The position numbers and the translations under genes were made by a program. From NCBI RefSeq assembly GCF_001975225.1, contig NZ_CP019445.1, positions 1,798,001 through 1,862,000 on the forward strand: DNA of 64,000 nt, given 5' to 3'. Below are positions 44,335-52,881 of the stretch, piece by piece. This DNA comes from Kosakonia cowanii JCM 10956 = DSM 18146. Its GTDB lineage: Bacteria > Pseudomonadota > Gammaproteobacteria > Enterobacterales > Enterobacteriaceae. The first letter of the stretch is position 1. Each line of letters opens with the position of its first letter. The notes beneath the pieces were generated by a model. It made no database searches. It was not told where the DNA came from and worked only from the letters and a program-made list of their open reading frames with translations.

Positions 44335-44401
44335 GAGAGGGCTGGGGTGAGGAACGTCAGCGGGTTCTCCTCACCCAAGCCCTCTCCTCCGAAGAGGAGA
44401 G
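44335..44401. repeat. Two overlapping, mutually exclusive hairpins between mtlA and mtlD
   Basis: Arms 44335-44353 and 44368-44386 are complementary at 18 of 19 positions around a 14-base loop. A second perfect stem, CTCTCCTC (44382-44389) with GAGGAGAG (44394-44401) and loop CGAA, shares bases 44382-44386 with the first, so both cannot form at once. Sequences of this CCCTCACCC/AGCCCTCTC kind recur between genes in enteric genomes. The element may set mtlA to mtlD mRNA ratio. Confidence 0.75.
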
Positions 44402-44414
44402 AACGTGGAGCGGA

Positions 44415-46328
44415 TTACTGATTCAGTAATGCCAGCACTTCCTCAACGCTTGTGGTGTGCGAGAGACGTTCGACAATCGTCTCATCATCCAGCGCGTTAG
44501 TCAGGCTGGTAATGACCTGAATGTGTTCGTTATTGCGCGCGGCAATGCCGATCACCAGATGCGCAATCTCATCCTCTTCTTCACCGAAGCGCACGCCCTG
44601 CGGATACTGGCAGAAGACCACGCCGGTTTTCAGGACGCGATCTTTCGCTTCCACCGTGCCGTGCGGAACCGCAATAGACTGGCCCAGATAGGTCGGCGTC
44701 ATTTTTTCACGTTCCAGCATCGCGTCAATATATTCAGGCTGTACATAGCCGCCTTTGACCAGCTGCTCACCGGCAAAGCGAATCGCCTCTTCTTTCTGCG
44801 TGGCGCTACAGCCGAGGAAGATATTTTCCGCGCCCAGCTTAAACAGATGGGTGTTGGAGGTATCAAAGCTATCCTGCAGGCTGCTGTTAACCTTCGCTTC
44901 GTTAGTCGTGTGGCGTTGGGCAGCCACCAGACGCTCGGTCAGGCCGGTGTAAAGGCCGCTGTCGAGGAAGTTGGTCAGCGAGATATGCTGCGCTTGCGGT
45001 GCCTGGCGCATGGCGCGCTCGGTCAGGTCGCGGTGCGTAATCACCAGGTCGACATCGGACGGCAGACTGTTAATCGCGCTGTTGGTAACAGAGATGTTGG
45101 TCAGACCCGCATCCTGCACTTTCTTACGCAGCACGCCGGCGCCCATGGCGCTGGAGCCCATCCCGGCATCACATGCGACGATGATTTTGCGCACGTGGCT
45201 CAGATCGTTAGTGACATCTTTTGTGCCCTGCGCAGCCGCAGCGCCTTTGGATTCGGCTTTCATATCGTGCATACGGCGGGTTGCCGCTTCGATATCGTCC
45301 TCGTCCTCTTTCACTTTGCTGGTTTTCAGCAGGATTGCCGCGATAACGAAGGAGACAATCATGGCTGCGAAAATCGCCGCGAGGTTAGCGAAGTAAGCGC
45401 CTTTTGGCGTCATCGCCAGTACCGCGAGGATAGAGCCCGGAGAAGCCGGAGAGACCAGGCCGCCGTTGAGCACGCTCAGGGTAAAGACGCCGGTCATACC
45501 GCCGAGGATCACCGCAATCAGCAGACGCGGGTTCATCAGCACGTACGGGAAGTAAATCTCATGGATCCCGCCGAGGAAGTGGATAATCGCCGCGCCGCCC
45601 GCAGACTGCTTCGCGCTACCGCGACCGAAGAACATATAGGCCAGCAGGATACCCATACCCGGACCCGGGTTTGCTTCGATCAGGAAGAAGATGGACTTGC
45701 CGATCTCATGGGACTGCTGAATACCCAGCGGCGAGAAGATACCGTGGTTGATGGCGTTGTTAAGGAAGAGGATTTTCGCCGGCTCAACGAAGATAGAGGC
45801 CAGCGGCAGCATGTCGTGAACCACCATAAAGTTCACGCCCGCAGCGAGCGCTTTAGAGAGCACTTCCACCGCCGGGCCAATCGCCAGAAACGCCAGAATG
45901 GCGAGGATCATCCCGATGATGCCCGCGGAGAAGTTGTTCACCAGCATTTCGAAACCGGACTTGATCTTACCGTCGACGGCCGCGTCAAATTTCTTGATGC
46001 AGTAGCCGCCCAGCGGGCCTGCAATCATCGCGCCGAGGAACATCGGCATATCCGCGCCCACGATCACGCCCATGGTGGTGATAGCACCGACCACGCCGCC
46101 GCGATCGCCGCCTACCAGGCGACCGCCGGTAAAACCGATCAGCAGTGGCAGCAGGTAGGTAATCATCGGGCCGACGAGTTTCGCCAGCGTCTCGTTAGGT
46201 AACCATCCTGTCGGAATAAACAGGGCGGTGATAATCCCCCACGCGATAAAGGCGCCGATATTCGGCATCACCATATTGCTCAGGAAACGACCAAAGCTTT
46301 GCACCTTGATCTTGATATCGGATGACAT
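44415..46328 (-). CDS. mtlA: PTS mannitol-specific EIICBA
   Basis: MtlA imports and phosphorylates mannitol to mannitol 1-phosphate. Domains in order are EIIC (membrane, about 1-345, with GGIHEIYFPYVLMNP), EIIB (about 378-470, phospho-Cys near 386 in VACDAGMGSSAMG) and EIIA (about 495-637, phospho-His near 556 in SIAVPHGTVEAKD). The 637 aa form starting MSSDIKIKVQSFGRF at 46328, with AAGAAGGGG upstream, is the E. coli length; the frame stays open 62 codons further into the CRP-site region. It is first in mtlADR. Confidence 0.97.
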   Translation of the reverse strand: MSSDIKIKVQSFGRFLSNMVMPNIGAFIAWGIITALFIPTGWLPNETLAKLVGPMITYLLPLLIGFTGGRLVGGDRGGVVGAITTMGVIVGADMPMFLGAMIAGPLGGYCIKKFDAAVDGKIKSGFEMLVNNFSAGIIGMILAILAFLAIGPAVEVLSKALAAGVNFMVVHDMLPLASIFVEPAKILFLNNAINHGIFSPLGIQQSHEIGKSIFFLIEANPGPGMGILLAYMFFGRGSAKQSAGGAAIIHFLGGIHEIYFPYVLMNPRLLIAVILGGMTGVFTLSVLNGGLVSPASPGSILAVLAMTPKGAYFANLAAIFAAMIVSFVIAAILLKTSKVKEDEDDIEAATRRMHDMKAESKGAAAAQGTKDVTNDLSHVRKIIVACDAGMGSSAMGAGVLRKKVQDAGLTNISVTNSAINSLPSDVDLVITHRDLTERAMRQAPQAQHISLTNFLDSGLYTGLTERLVAAQRHTTNEAKVNSSLQDSFDTSNTHLFKLGAENIFLGCSATQKEEAIRFAGEQLVKGGYVQPEYIDAMLEREKMTPTYLGQSIAVPHGTVEAKDRVLKTGVVFCQYPQGVRFGEEEDEIAHLVIGIAARNNEHIQVITSLTNALDDETIVERLSHTTSVEEVLALLNQ

Positions 46329-46474
46329 AAAACACCCCTTCTTATGTTTGCTAGCGCACAGGCCGGAAGCCCGAGGTTTATTGTTAATGTGGCGGCAGAG
46401 GTAGCCGGACCTGAATTGTCTGTGATGCGGAATCTGGCACCGAATCGTTAACCTGTCCAGATGACACACTTTTA

Positions 46475-46490
46475 TGTGATCTTGATCACG
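46475..46490. promoter_or_regulatory. CRP site 1 upstream of mtlA
   Basis: TGTGATCTTGATCACG matches the CRP consensus TGTGA-N6-TCACA at 9 of 10 positions. It is the site nearest to mtlA, about 147 bases before the start codon. Confidence 0.8.
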
Positions 46491-46518
46491 CTGGTGCTGG
46501 GGGTTATCCACCATTCAT

Positions 46519-46534
46519 AGTGACTTGCGTCACA
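46519..46534. promoter_or_regulatory. CRP site 2 upstream of mtlA
   Basis: AGTGACTTGCGTCACA has a near-consensus left arm (AGTGA) and a perfect right arm (TCACA). Its centre is 44 bases from site 1. Confidence 0.75.
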
Positions 46535-46591
46535 AAAAATGAGTGTAAAAAAAGAACAGTGCGCAGAATTTGCCCGGCGCTGGGGAATAAA

Positions 46592-46607
46592 TGTGATTCA
46601 AATCACA
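46592..46607. promoter_or_regulatory. CRP site 3 upstream of mtlA (perfect)
   Basis: TGTGATTCAAATCACA is a perfect TGTGA-N6-TCACA palindrome, 73 bases from site 2. Confidence 0.85.
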
Positions 46608-46635
46608 TTTATTTGTCGGAAGTTTGTTAGTTATT

Positions 46636-46651
46636 TGTGACGTGAATCACA
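46636..46651. promoter_or_regulatory. CRP site 4 upstream of mtlA (perfect arms)
   Basis: TGTGACGTGAATCACA has both consensus arms. It lies exactly 44 bases from site 3, the same spacing as sites 1 and 2. A weaker fifth half-site, CGTGATCGACCGCAAA, may lie at 46679. Confidence 0.82.
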
Positions 46652-46982
46652 AGATATTTTCCTCGGAAAATTCCGAACGTGATCGACCGCAAAGTGCGCC
46701 TTTTCGAAAGACCAAAGATGTAACTCCCTTTCACCCATCAGCCGCTATTTATGCTGCGGTAAGAAATTGACAGCGTGATGAACGCAACGCGCGCTTTCTA
46801 CGCTTTAAGAGAGGCTCTTTTTTTCTGGATGAGATTCCTGGTTTTAGCCGCTTGCCGTTCCAGCCTGAGTGAAAAGGACTATTTTGTTATTGACCTGCGA
46901 TGTAAGGAGGTTCGCTGTACAACCCCGGCACGTGACGTACACTCTTTTTTAACCCTGCGGCAAATTTCAAAAGGACACGGCA
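46652..46982. other. Remainder of the mtlA-yibF intergenic region
   Basis: This completes a 654-base gap between divergent mtlA and yibF. A short stem AAGAG/CTCTT followed by seven T lies at about 46808-46827 and could end a short rightward transcript, but I see no matched promoter. The yibF promoter should be at the right end. In E. coli this interval holds the rhsA block; nothing of it is visible. Confidence 0.5.
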
Positions 46983-47591
46983 ATGAAACTGATCGGCAGC
47001 TATACCAGCCCGTTTGTACGCAAAATCTCCGTCATACTGCTGGAAAAAGGCATCACCTTCGAATTTATCAATGAGCAGCCCTACAACGCCGACAGCGGCG
47101 TCGGTCACTATAATCCGCTCGGCAAAGTGCCGGCGCTGGTCACCGATGAGGGGGAAGTGTGGTACGACTCGCCGATCATTGCGCAATACATTGACCTGCT
47201 GGGTGCAGAGCCGCCGATGCTGCCGGACGATGCTAAAGCGGCGCTGAAAATCCGCCAGCTGGAAGCGCTGGCCGACGGCATTATGGATGCTGCGCTGGTC
47301 TCGGTGCGTGAGTTAGCGCGCCCGGTAGAGCAGCAGTCGCAGGCGGAGCTGCTGCGCCAGCGGGAAAAAGTCTCTCGCGGTCTGGATGCGCTGGAAAAGT
47401 GCCTGCAAGAGGGCGAACTCGGTGTCGATACGCTCAACCTGGCCACCATCGCCATTGCCTGCGCCATCAGCTACCTCAACTTCCGCCGCGTCTCGCCGGG
47501 CTGGAACGTCGATCGCCCATTGCTGGTGAAGCTGGTGGAAAATCTCTTCCAGCGTGAAAGCTTTGCCCGCACGGAACCGCCCAAGGCGTGA
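46983..47591 (+). CDS. yibF: Glutathione S-transferase-like protein YibF
   Basis: This 202 aa protein is a GST-fold protein with an N-terminal thioredoxin-like domain ([19 protein letters not shown]; cis-Pro in [17 protein letters not shown] glutathione contacts) and a C-terminal helical domain. It matches E. coli YibF in length and sequence. Typical GST activity is not established; its substrate is unknown. It precedes selA on the same strand with a 92-base gap, a conserved pairing in enterics. Confidence 0.93.
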   Translation: MKLIGSYTSPFVRKISVILLEKGITFEFINEQPYNADSGVGHYNPLGKVPALVTDEGEVWYDSPIIAQYIDLLGAEPPMLPDDAKAALKIRQLEALADGIMDAALVSVRELARPVEQQSQAELLRQREKVSRGLDALEKCLQEGELGVDTLNLATIAIACAISYLNFRRVSPGWNVDRPLLVKLVENLFQRESFARTEPPKA

Positions 47592-47622
47592 TCCGTGTTA
47601 TGCCCGCCTGAGAAAATCGCTG

Positions 47623-47660
47623 TACAATCCCCCTCACGTCAACACCCCTGACGGGAGGGG
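47623..47660 (+). promoter_or_regulatory. selA upstream -10 candidate and hairpin
   Basis: TACAAT (47623-47628) could be a -10 box. It is followed by CCCCTCACGTCA (47630-47641) and TGACGGGAGGGG (47649-47660), 11 of 12 complementary with a 7-base loop. E. coli selAB carries a SECIS-like hairpin in its 5' leader that SelB binds to repress the operon; this hairpin is in a similar place but I cannot confirm the SelB-recognition bases, and its 5' arm would lie very near the start of transcription. Confidence 0.45.
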
Positions 47661-47683
47661 TAACTCCACAGCCGGGCCTTTTC

Positions 47684-49060
47684 ATGACAACTCTTTACAG
47701 CCAGATTCCCTCGACCGATCGCCTGTTACGTGATGAGGCGTTCGCGTCGCTGTTAACCACGTATGGCCATAGCCGCGTCACGCAAACCCTGCGTCAGCTG
47801 CAGGATGAGGCGCGCGCAGCGATCCGCGACGCCCAGCGCTTGCCTGCATGGTGTGAAAACTGGGCGCAGGCTGCGTCGCAGCGCCTGGAGCATGAGAACA
47901 GCCACGCGCTGCGGTCGGTGTTTAACCTTAGCGGCACGGTGCTGCACACCAACCTCGGGCGCGCGGTGCAGTCGCAGGCCGCCATTGATGCGGTGACGAC
48001 GGCGATGGGCTCGGCGGTAACGCTGGAATACGATCTCGACGGCGCCGGGCGCGGTCATCGCGATCGCGCCATTGCGGCGCTGCTCTGCCAGTTAACCGGC
48101 GCGGAAGATGCCTGCATCGTTAACAACAATGCCGCGGCGGTGCTGCTGATGCTGGCGGCAACGTCAGCCGGCGGTGAAGTGGTGGTATCGCGCGGCGAGC
48201 TGGTGGAGATTGGCGGCGCGTTTCGTATTCCCGATGTGATGCGCCAGGCGGGCTGCATTCTGCATGAAGTGGGCACCACCAACCGCACCCACGCCAAAGA
48301 TTACCGCCAGGCGATCAATGCCAACACCGCGGCACTGATGAAAGTCCACACCAGTAACTACCACATTGCAGGCTTTACCAAAGCGGTGGAGGAAGCCGAG
48401 CTGGTTGAACTGGCGCAGGAAGCCGACCTGCCGGTGATTGTCGATCTCGGCAGCGGCTCGCTGGTCGATTTAAGCCTCTACGGTTTACCGAAAGAGCCGA
48501 TGCCGCAGGCGCTGATTGCCGCGGGTGTCAGCCTGGTGAGCTTCTCCGGCGATAAGCTGCTCGGTGGGCCGCAGGCGGGGATTATCGTCGGTAAAAAGGC
48601 GCTGATTGAGCAGCTTCAGCACCACCCGCTGAAACGCGCGCTGCGGGCGGATAAAATGACTCTCGCGGCGCTGGAAGCGACGCTGCGCCTCTATCTGCAC
48701 CCGGAAAAACTGACGCAAAATCTGCCGACGCTGCGCTATCTCACTCGCCCACAGGCGGAGATCCGCGACCAGGCCCAGCGCTTGTGCGACGCGCTTACCG
48801 CCCGCTACAGCGAGTTTGCGCTGCGCGTCGAGCCCTGTCTGTCGCAAATTGGCAGCGGATCGCTGCCCGTCGAGCGGCTGCCGGGCGCGGCGCTAACCTT
48901 TACCCCGCATGACGGCAGCGGCCGTCGTCTGGAAGCGCTGGCAAGCGAGTGGCGCACGCTGCCGCAGCCGGTGATTGGTCGTATCTATGAGGGCCGTCTG
49001 TGGCTCGATTGCCGCTGTCTTGATGATGAATCCCGCTTGCTGGAGATATTGCTGAAATGA
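47684..49060 (+). CDS. selA: L-seryl-tRNA(Sec) selenium transferase
   Basis: SelA converts seryl-tRNA(Sec) to selenocysteyl-tRNA(Sec) with selenophosphate. The 458 aa PLP enzyme (463 in E. coli; the N terminus is a few residues shorter) has Lys291 in [15 protein letters not shown] as the PLP-binding residue, [14 protein letters not shown] and [12 protein letters not shown] near the active site, and [11 protein letters not shown]. It forms a decameric ring in the family. The stop overlaps selB by 4 bases (ATGA). No selC tRNA gene is in the window. Confidence 0.97.
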   Translation: MTTLYSQIPSTDRLLRDEAFASLLTTYGHSRVTQTLRQLQDEARAAIRDAQRLPAWCENWAQAASQRLEHENSHALRSVFNLSGTVLHTNLGRAVQSQAAIDAVTTAMGSAVTLEYDLDGAGRGHRDRAIAALLCQLTGAEDACIVNNNAAAVLLMLAATSAGGEVVVSRGELVEIGGAFRIPDVMRQAGCILHEVGTTNRTHAKDYRQAINANTAALMKVHTSNYHIAGFTKAVEEAELVELAQEADLPVIVDLGSGSLVDLSLYGLPKEPMPQALIAAGVSLVSFSGDKLLGGPQAGIIVGKKALIEQLQHHPLKRALRADKMTLAALEATLRLYLHPEKLTQNLPTLRYLTRPQAEIRDQAQRLCDALTARYSEFALRVEPCLSQIGSGSLPVERLPGAALTFTPHDGSGRRLEALASEWRTLPQPVIGRIYEGRLWLDCRCLDDESRLLEILLK

Positions 49061-50907
49061 TTATTGCCACTGCCGGGCATGTTGACCACGGCAAAACCAC
49101 CCTGATAGAGGCCATTACCGGCGTCAACGCCGACCGCTTGCCGGAAGAGAAGCGGCGCGGCATGACTATCGATCTGGGCTACGCCTACTGGCCACAGCCG
49201 GATGGCCGCGTGCCGGGCTTTATAGATGTGCCGGGGCATGAAAAATTCCTCAGTAATATGCTGGCGGGCGTCGGCGGTATCGATCACGCCCTGCTGGTGG
49301 TGGCCTGCGACGATGGCGTGATGGCGCAGACCCGTGAACACCTGGCGATTTTGCAACTGACCGGCAACCCGGCGCTCACCGTCGCGCTTACCAAAGCCGA
49401 TCGCGTTGACGAAGCGCGCATCAACGAGGTGCGCGAAGAGGTGGAGCAGACCTTACGGGAGTTTGGCTACCCACAGGCGACGCTGTTTGTCACCGCTGCC
49501 GCCGGGATGCGCGGCATTCATGCGCTGCGCGCGCACCTGTTGCAGCTGCCGGAGCGGGCGCACCCGGAGCATCAGCGTTTCCGGCTGGCGCTGGATCGCG
49601 CCTTTACGGTGAAGGGGGCAGGGCTGGTGGTCACCGGCACGGCGCTCTCTGGCGATGTCCGTATCGGCGATACGCTGTGGCTCACCGGCGTTAATAAGCC
49701 GATGCGCGTGCGCGGTCTGCATGCGCAGAATCAACCCGTTGAGCATGCCCACGCCGGGCAGCGCATTGCGTTGAACATTGCCGGTGATGCGGAAAAAGAG
49801 GCGCTCAGCCGCGGCGACTGGCTGCTGTCGCAACAGCCGCCTGCGCCAACGGAGCGGGCGATCGTTGCCCTCCATAGCCATACGCCGCTCACCCAGTGGC
49901 AGCCGCTGCATATCCATCACGCCGCCAGCCATGTTACCGGTCGCGTGTCGCTGCTGGAGGATGGCTTAGCCGAGCTGGTGCTGGATACGCCGCTGTGGCT
50001 GGCAGATAACGACCGGCTGGTGCTGCGCGATATCTCCGCGCGCACTACGCTTGCAGGCGCTCGCGTGGTGACGCTGAACTCGCCACGGCGCGGCAAACGC
50101 AAAGCGGACTATCTGGCGTGGATCGCTGACCTTGCGCGTGCTGAAGATGATGCGCAGGCGCTCAGCGCGCACCTGTCGCGCGGCGCGGTGGATCTCACCG
50201 CCTTCGGCTGGGCGCGTCAGCTCAGCACCAGCGGCCTGAATCTGCTGCTGGAAAATCCCTGTTTTATTCGTGCCGGTAATAACCTGCTCGATGCGCCGAT
50301 AGCCGCCCGCTGGCAGCGCAAGCTGCTGGAGACGCTGGCGACCTACCATCAGCAGCACCATGACGAACCCGGCCCTGGCCGCGAGCGTCTACGCCGCATG
50401 GCGCTGCCGATGGAGGATGAAGCGCTGGTCTTAACGCTGATTGAGCGTATGCGCGAAAGCGGCGATATCCAGAGCCATCACGGCTGGCTGCATCTGCCGG
50501 AGCATAAAGCCGGTTTTAACGATGAGCAGGCACAGCTGTGGCAGAAAGCCGCACCGCTCTTCGGCGATGAACCCTGGTGGGTGCGTGATTTGGCGCGTGA
50601 AACGGGGGTTGATGAGCAGGTGATGCGCGGCGTATTGCGCCAGGCGGCGCAGCAGGGGCTGATTACCGCTATCGTCAAAGACCGCTACTACCGCAACGAT
50701 CGCATTGTCACCTTCGCCAGCATGATCCGCGATCTCGATCAGGGGCGCGGCTCCACCAGCGCGGCGGATTTTCGCGACCAGCTCAATGTCGGGCGCAAGC
50801 TGGCGATTCAGATCCTTGAGTACTTCGATCGCATTGGTTTTACCCGCCGCCGGGGCAATGACCATATTCTGCGCGACAAGGCGCTCTTTATTAACGAGAA
50901 GGGTTAA
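49057..50907 (+). CDS. selB: Selenocysteine-specific elongation factor SelB
   Basis: SelB carries Sec-tRNA to UGA codons marked by a SECIS hairpin. The 616 aa protein has the GTPase domain with G1 GHVDHGKT (7-14), G3 DVPGHE and G4 TKAD, then EF-Tu-like domains II-III (about 170-340) and four winged-helix domains at the C terminus (about 370-616) that bind mRNA. It overlaps selA by 4 bases, so the two are co-translated. Its presence with selA implies the organism makes selenoproteins such as formate dehydrogenase. Confidence 0.97.
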   Translation: MIIATAGHVDHGKTTLIEAITGVNADRLPEEKRRGMTIDLGYAYWPQPDGRVPGFIDVPGHEKFLSNMLAGVGGIDHALLVVACDDGVMAQTREHLAILQLTGNPALTVALTKADRVDEARINEVREEVEQTLREFGYPQATLFVTAAAGMRGIHALRAHLLQLPERAHPEHQRFRLALDRAFTVKGAGLVVTGTALSGDVRIGDTLWLTGVNKPMRVRGLHAQNQPVEHAHAGQRIALNIAGDAEKEALSRGDWLLSQQPPAPTERAIVALHSHTPLTQWQPLHIHHAASHVTGRVSLLEDGLAELVLDTPLWLADNDRLVLRDISARTTLAGARVVTLNSPRRGKRKADYLAWIADLARAEDDAQALSAHLSRGAVDLTAFGWARQLSTSGLNLLLENPCFIRAGNNLLDAPIAARWQRKLLETLATYHQQHHDEPGPGRERLRRMALPMEDEALVLTLIERMRESGDIQSHHGWLHLPEHKAGFNDEQAQLWQKAAPLFGDEPWWVRDLARETGVDEQVMRGVLRQAAQQGLITAIVKDRYYRNDRIVTFASMIRDLDQGRGSTSAADFRDQLNVGRKLAIQILEYFDRIGFTRRRGNDHILRDKALFINEKG

Positions 50908-51013
50908 GGCACTACGCCCGGGGAGAAATCTGCCGATCTGCCGGGTGCGATCAAAGCGCGCAGGCAGTTTTTTCTGGCACTCTCGCTCTTTTCAGCCTCA
51001 GGCGGGAGGACGC

Positions 51014-51481
51014 GTGAACCGATTTATCATCGCCGATGCGGAAAAATGCATCGGCTGCCGCACCTGCGAAGTGGCCTGCGCGGTGTCGCACCAGCAAAAT
51101 CAGGATTGTTCGGGCCTTAATCCCGCCCGTTTCTCTTCACGCATTCGCGTGGTCAAAACCGGCGACTTCTCCACGGCAGTTACCTGCCATCACTGTGAAG
51201 AGGCACCCTGTGCCAGAGCCTGCCCGGTCGGTGCCATTTACCGCGCGCAGGGCGCAGTGGCGGTGGAGCAGTCGCGCTGTATTGGCTGCAAAAGCTGCAT
51301 GATCGCCTGCCCGTTCGGCGCAATGGAGGTGACTTCAGCACCGCTGCAGGCGCTGAAGTGCGATCTCTGTCAGCACCGCGATGGCGGGCCAGCCTGCGTT
51401 GAGGCCTGCCCGACGAGCGCGCTGAGTTGTGTCGATCCGGCGCGGTTACGCGAAGCGCGGCTAAAAAGCCTGCCCGCGTAA
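51014..51481 (+). CDS. ysaA: 4Fe-4S ferredoxin-type electron carrier YsaA (HydN-like)
   Basis: The protein has 155 aa and starts at GTG 51014 with GGGAGG a few bases upstream. It carries four cysteine clusters: CIGCRTCEVAC (about 12-22), CHHCEEAPCARAC, CIGCKSCMIAC and CDLCQHRDGGPACVEAC. This is the arrangement of HydN/DmsB-type proteins that bind four [4Fe-4S] clusters and pass electrons between oxidoreductases. Sequence agreement with E. coli YsaA (YiaI) is good. In E. coli a block of about 20 genes separates it from selB; here only 106 bases do, with no clear terminator, so co-transcription with selAB is possible. It is convergent with avtA. Confidence 0.9.
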   Translation: MNRFIIADAEKCIGCRTCEVACAVSHQQNQDCSGLNPARFSSRIRVVKTGDFSTAVTCHHCEEAPCARACPVGAIYRAQGAVAVEQSRCIGCKSCMIACPFGAMEVTSAPLQALKCDLCQHRDGGPACVEACPTSALSCVDPARLREARLKSLPA

Positions 51482-51488
51482 ACCGTTG

Positions 51489-52745
51489 TCAGGCGCTGTG
51501 CTCCTGCCAGGCGCGCTCCACCTCTTCGGCGAGGATTTTAACGCCCGCTTCGATAAGCTCTGGCTCCGGCACATAGTTCATGCGCATGCATTGATGAGTG
51601 TGCGGCCACGGCTTATCGAGGCCGGGGAAGAAGTAGTCTCCCGGCACCATCAACACGCCGCGTTTTTTCAGGCGCTGGTACAAAAGCTCGGTGCTGATCG
51701 GCAGATCTTTAAACCACAGCCAGAGGAAAATGGCCCCTTCCGGTTTATGGATCAGGCAGCGCTCCGGCGGCAGATAACGGCGCAGCGTGGCGATGGTCTC
51801 CTGCACGCGCTGGTAGTAAAACGGCTTAATCACCTCGTTTGAGAGGCGCAGCAGGTCTTTGCGCTTAATCATCTCGCACATCATCGCCGGGCCAATGCCG
51901 CCCGGTGAGAGGCTGATAATGCCGTTCATATTGCGAATGGCAGAGATCACTTTGTCATTGGCGATAATGATGCCGCAGCGGCTGCCCGGCAGGCCCAGCT
52001 TCGACAGGCTCATGCAGAGAATGATATTCGGGTTCCACAGCGGGCGCGCTTCGCTGAAGATAATGCCGGGGAAGGGGACGCCGTACGCGTTATCAATCAC
52101 CAGCGGGATATTGTGCTGATTGGCCAGCACGTCCAGCTTCATCAGTTCCTCATCGGTGATGACGTTGCCGGTCGGGTTGGTCGGGCGCGAGACGCAGATC
52201 ATCCCCGTCTCTTCACCAATATGCAGGTGCTCGAAATCGACGTGGTACTTAAACTGCCCTTCCGGCAGCAGTTCGATATTGGGTCGCGTAGAGACGAAGA
52301 GATCCTCTTCCAGCCCGGCGTCGGCGTAGCCGATATACTCGGGTGCCAGCGGGAAGAGCACTTTGCGCGTGCTGCCGTCGGCGCGGCGGCCGGCAAAGAG
52401 GTTAAACAAGTAGAAAAACGCGCTCTGGCTGCCGTTTGTCAGTGCAATGTTCTGCGGTTCAATATCCCAACCTAACTCTTCACGCAGCATCGCGGCCAGC
52501 GCCGTCAGAAGCTCGGTTTTTCCCTGTGGACCATCGTAATTACACAGGGCATCCGTGGCGCTGCCGCTCTCCAGCATCTGCGAAAGCAGCTGCTGGAAGT
52601 AGTCGGTCATCGCCGGGATTTTTGCCGGGTTGCCACCGCCGAGCATGATAGCGCCTGGGGTGCGTAAACCGTCGTTAAGATCCTCCATCAGACGCGTAAT
52701 GCCTGAATGTCGGGTAAATTTGTCGCCGAAAAGTGAAAATGTCAT
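51489..52745 (-). CDS. avtA: Valine-pyruvate aminotransferase
   Basis: AvtA (transaminase C) exchanges the amino group between valine and pyruvate, making alanine or valine. The 418 aa class I/II aminotransferase has the PLP-binding Lys in CMSLSKLGLPGSRCG, the PLP-contacting VSRPTNPTGNV, and VIDNAYG. I start at ATG 52745 (MTFSLFGDKFTRH, as in E. coli); the frame continues 22 codons upstream with no family resemblance, and no strong ribosome site is visible at 52745. It lies downstream of malS on the same strand and is convergent with ysaA. Confidence 0.95.
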   Translation of the reverse strand: MTFSLFGDKFTRHSGITRLMEDLNDGLRTPGAIMLGGGNPAKIPAMTDYFQQLLSQMLESGSATDALCNYDGPQGKTELLTALAAMLREELGWDIEPQNIALTNGSQSAFFYLFNLFAGRRADGSTRKVLFPLAPEYIGYADAGLEEDLFVSTRPNIELLPEGQFKYHVDFEHLHIGEETGMICVSRPTNPTGNVITDEELMKLDVLANQHNIPLVIDNAYGVPFPGIIFSEARPLWNPNIILCMSLSKLGLPGSRCGIIIANDKVISAIRNMNGIISLSPGGIGPAMMCEMIKRKDLLRLSNEVIKPFYYQRVQETIATLRRYLPPERCLIHKPEGAIFLWLWFKDLPISTELLYQRLKKRGVLMVPGDYFFPGLDKPWPHTHQCMRMNYVPEPELIEAGVKILAEEVERAWQEHSA

Positions 52746-52881
52746 CGCTACTGCTCTGTCGGGCTGCGGGTGAAAGTGGCTAACCATAACGCTCTCACCC
52801 GCGAGGTGCAAATCTCCCTTCGTCGCAGTTTATCGACGTTTGCTCTTAACAAGAGTGCTTTATCAGCACAATCTTCTGGTA

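Noticed and set aside
44457..46202. 581-codon open frame antisense to mtlA
   Set aside because: It is the complement of mtlA; the product is His/Arg/Gln-rich without domains, as expected for a shadow of a GC-rich gene.
46775..47074. 99-codon frame upstream of and into yibF
   Set aside because: It overlaps the yibF coding start in another frame and shows no motif; only the TTGACA-like sequence near 46767 drew attention, and it has no -10 at a proper distance.
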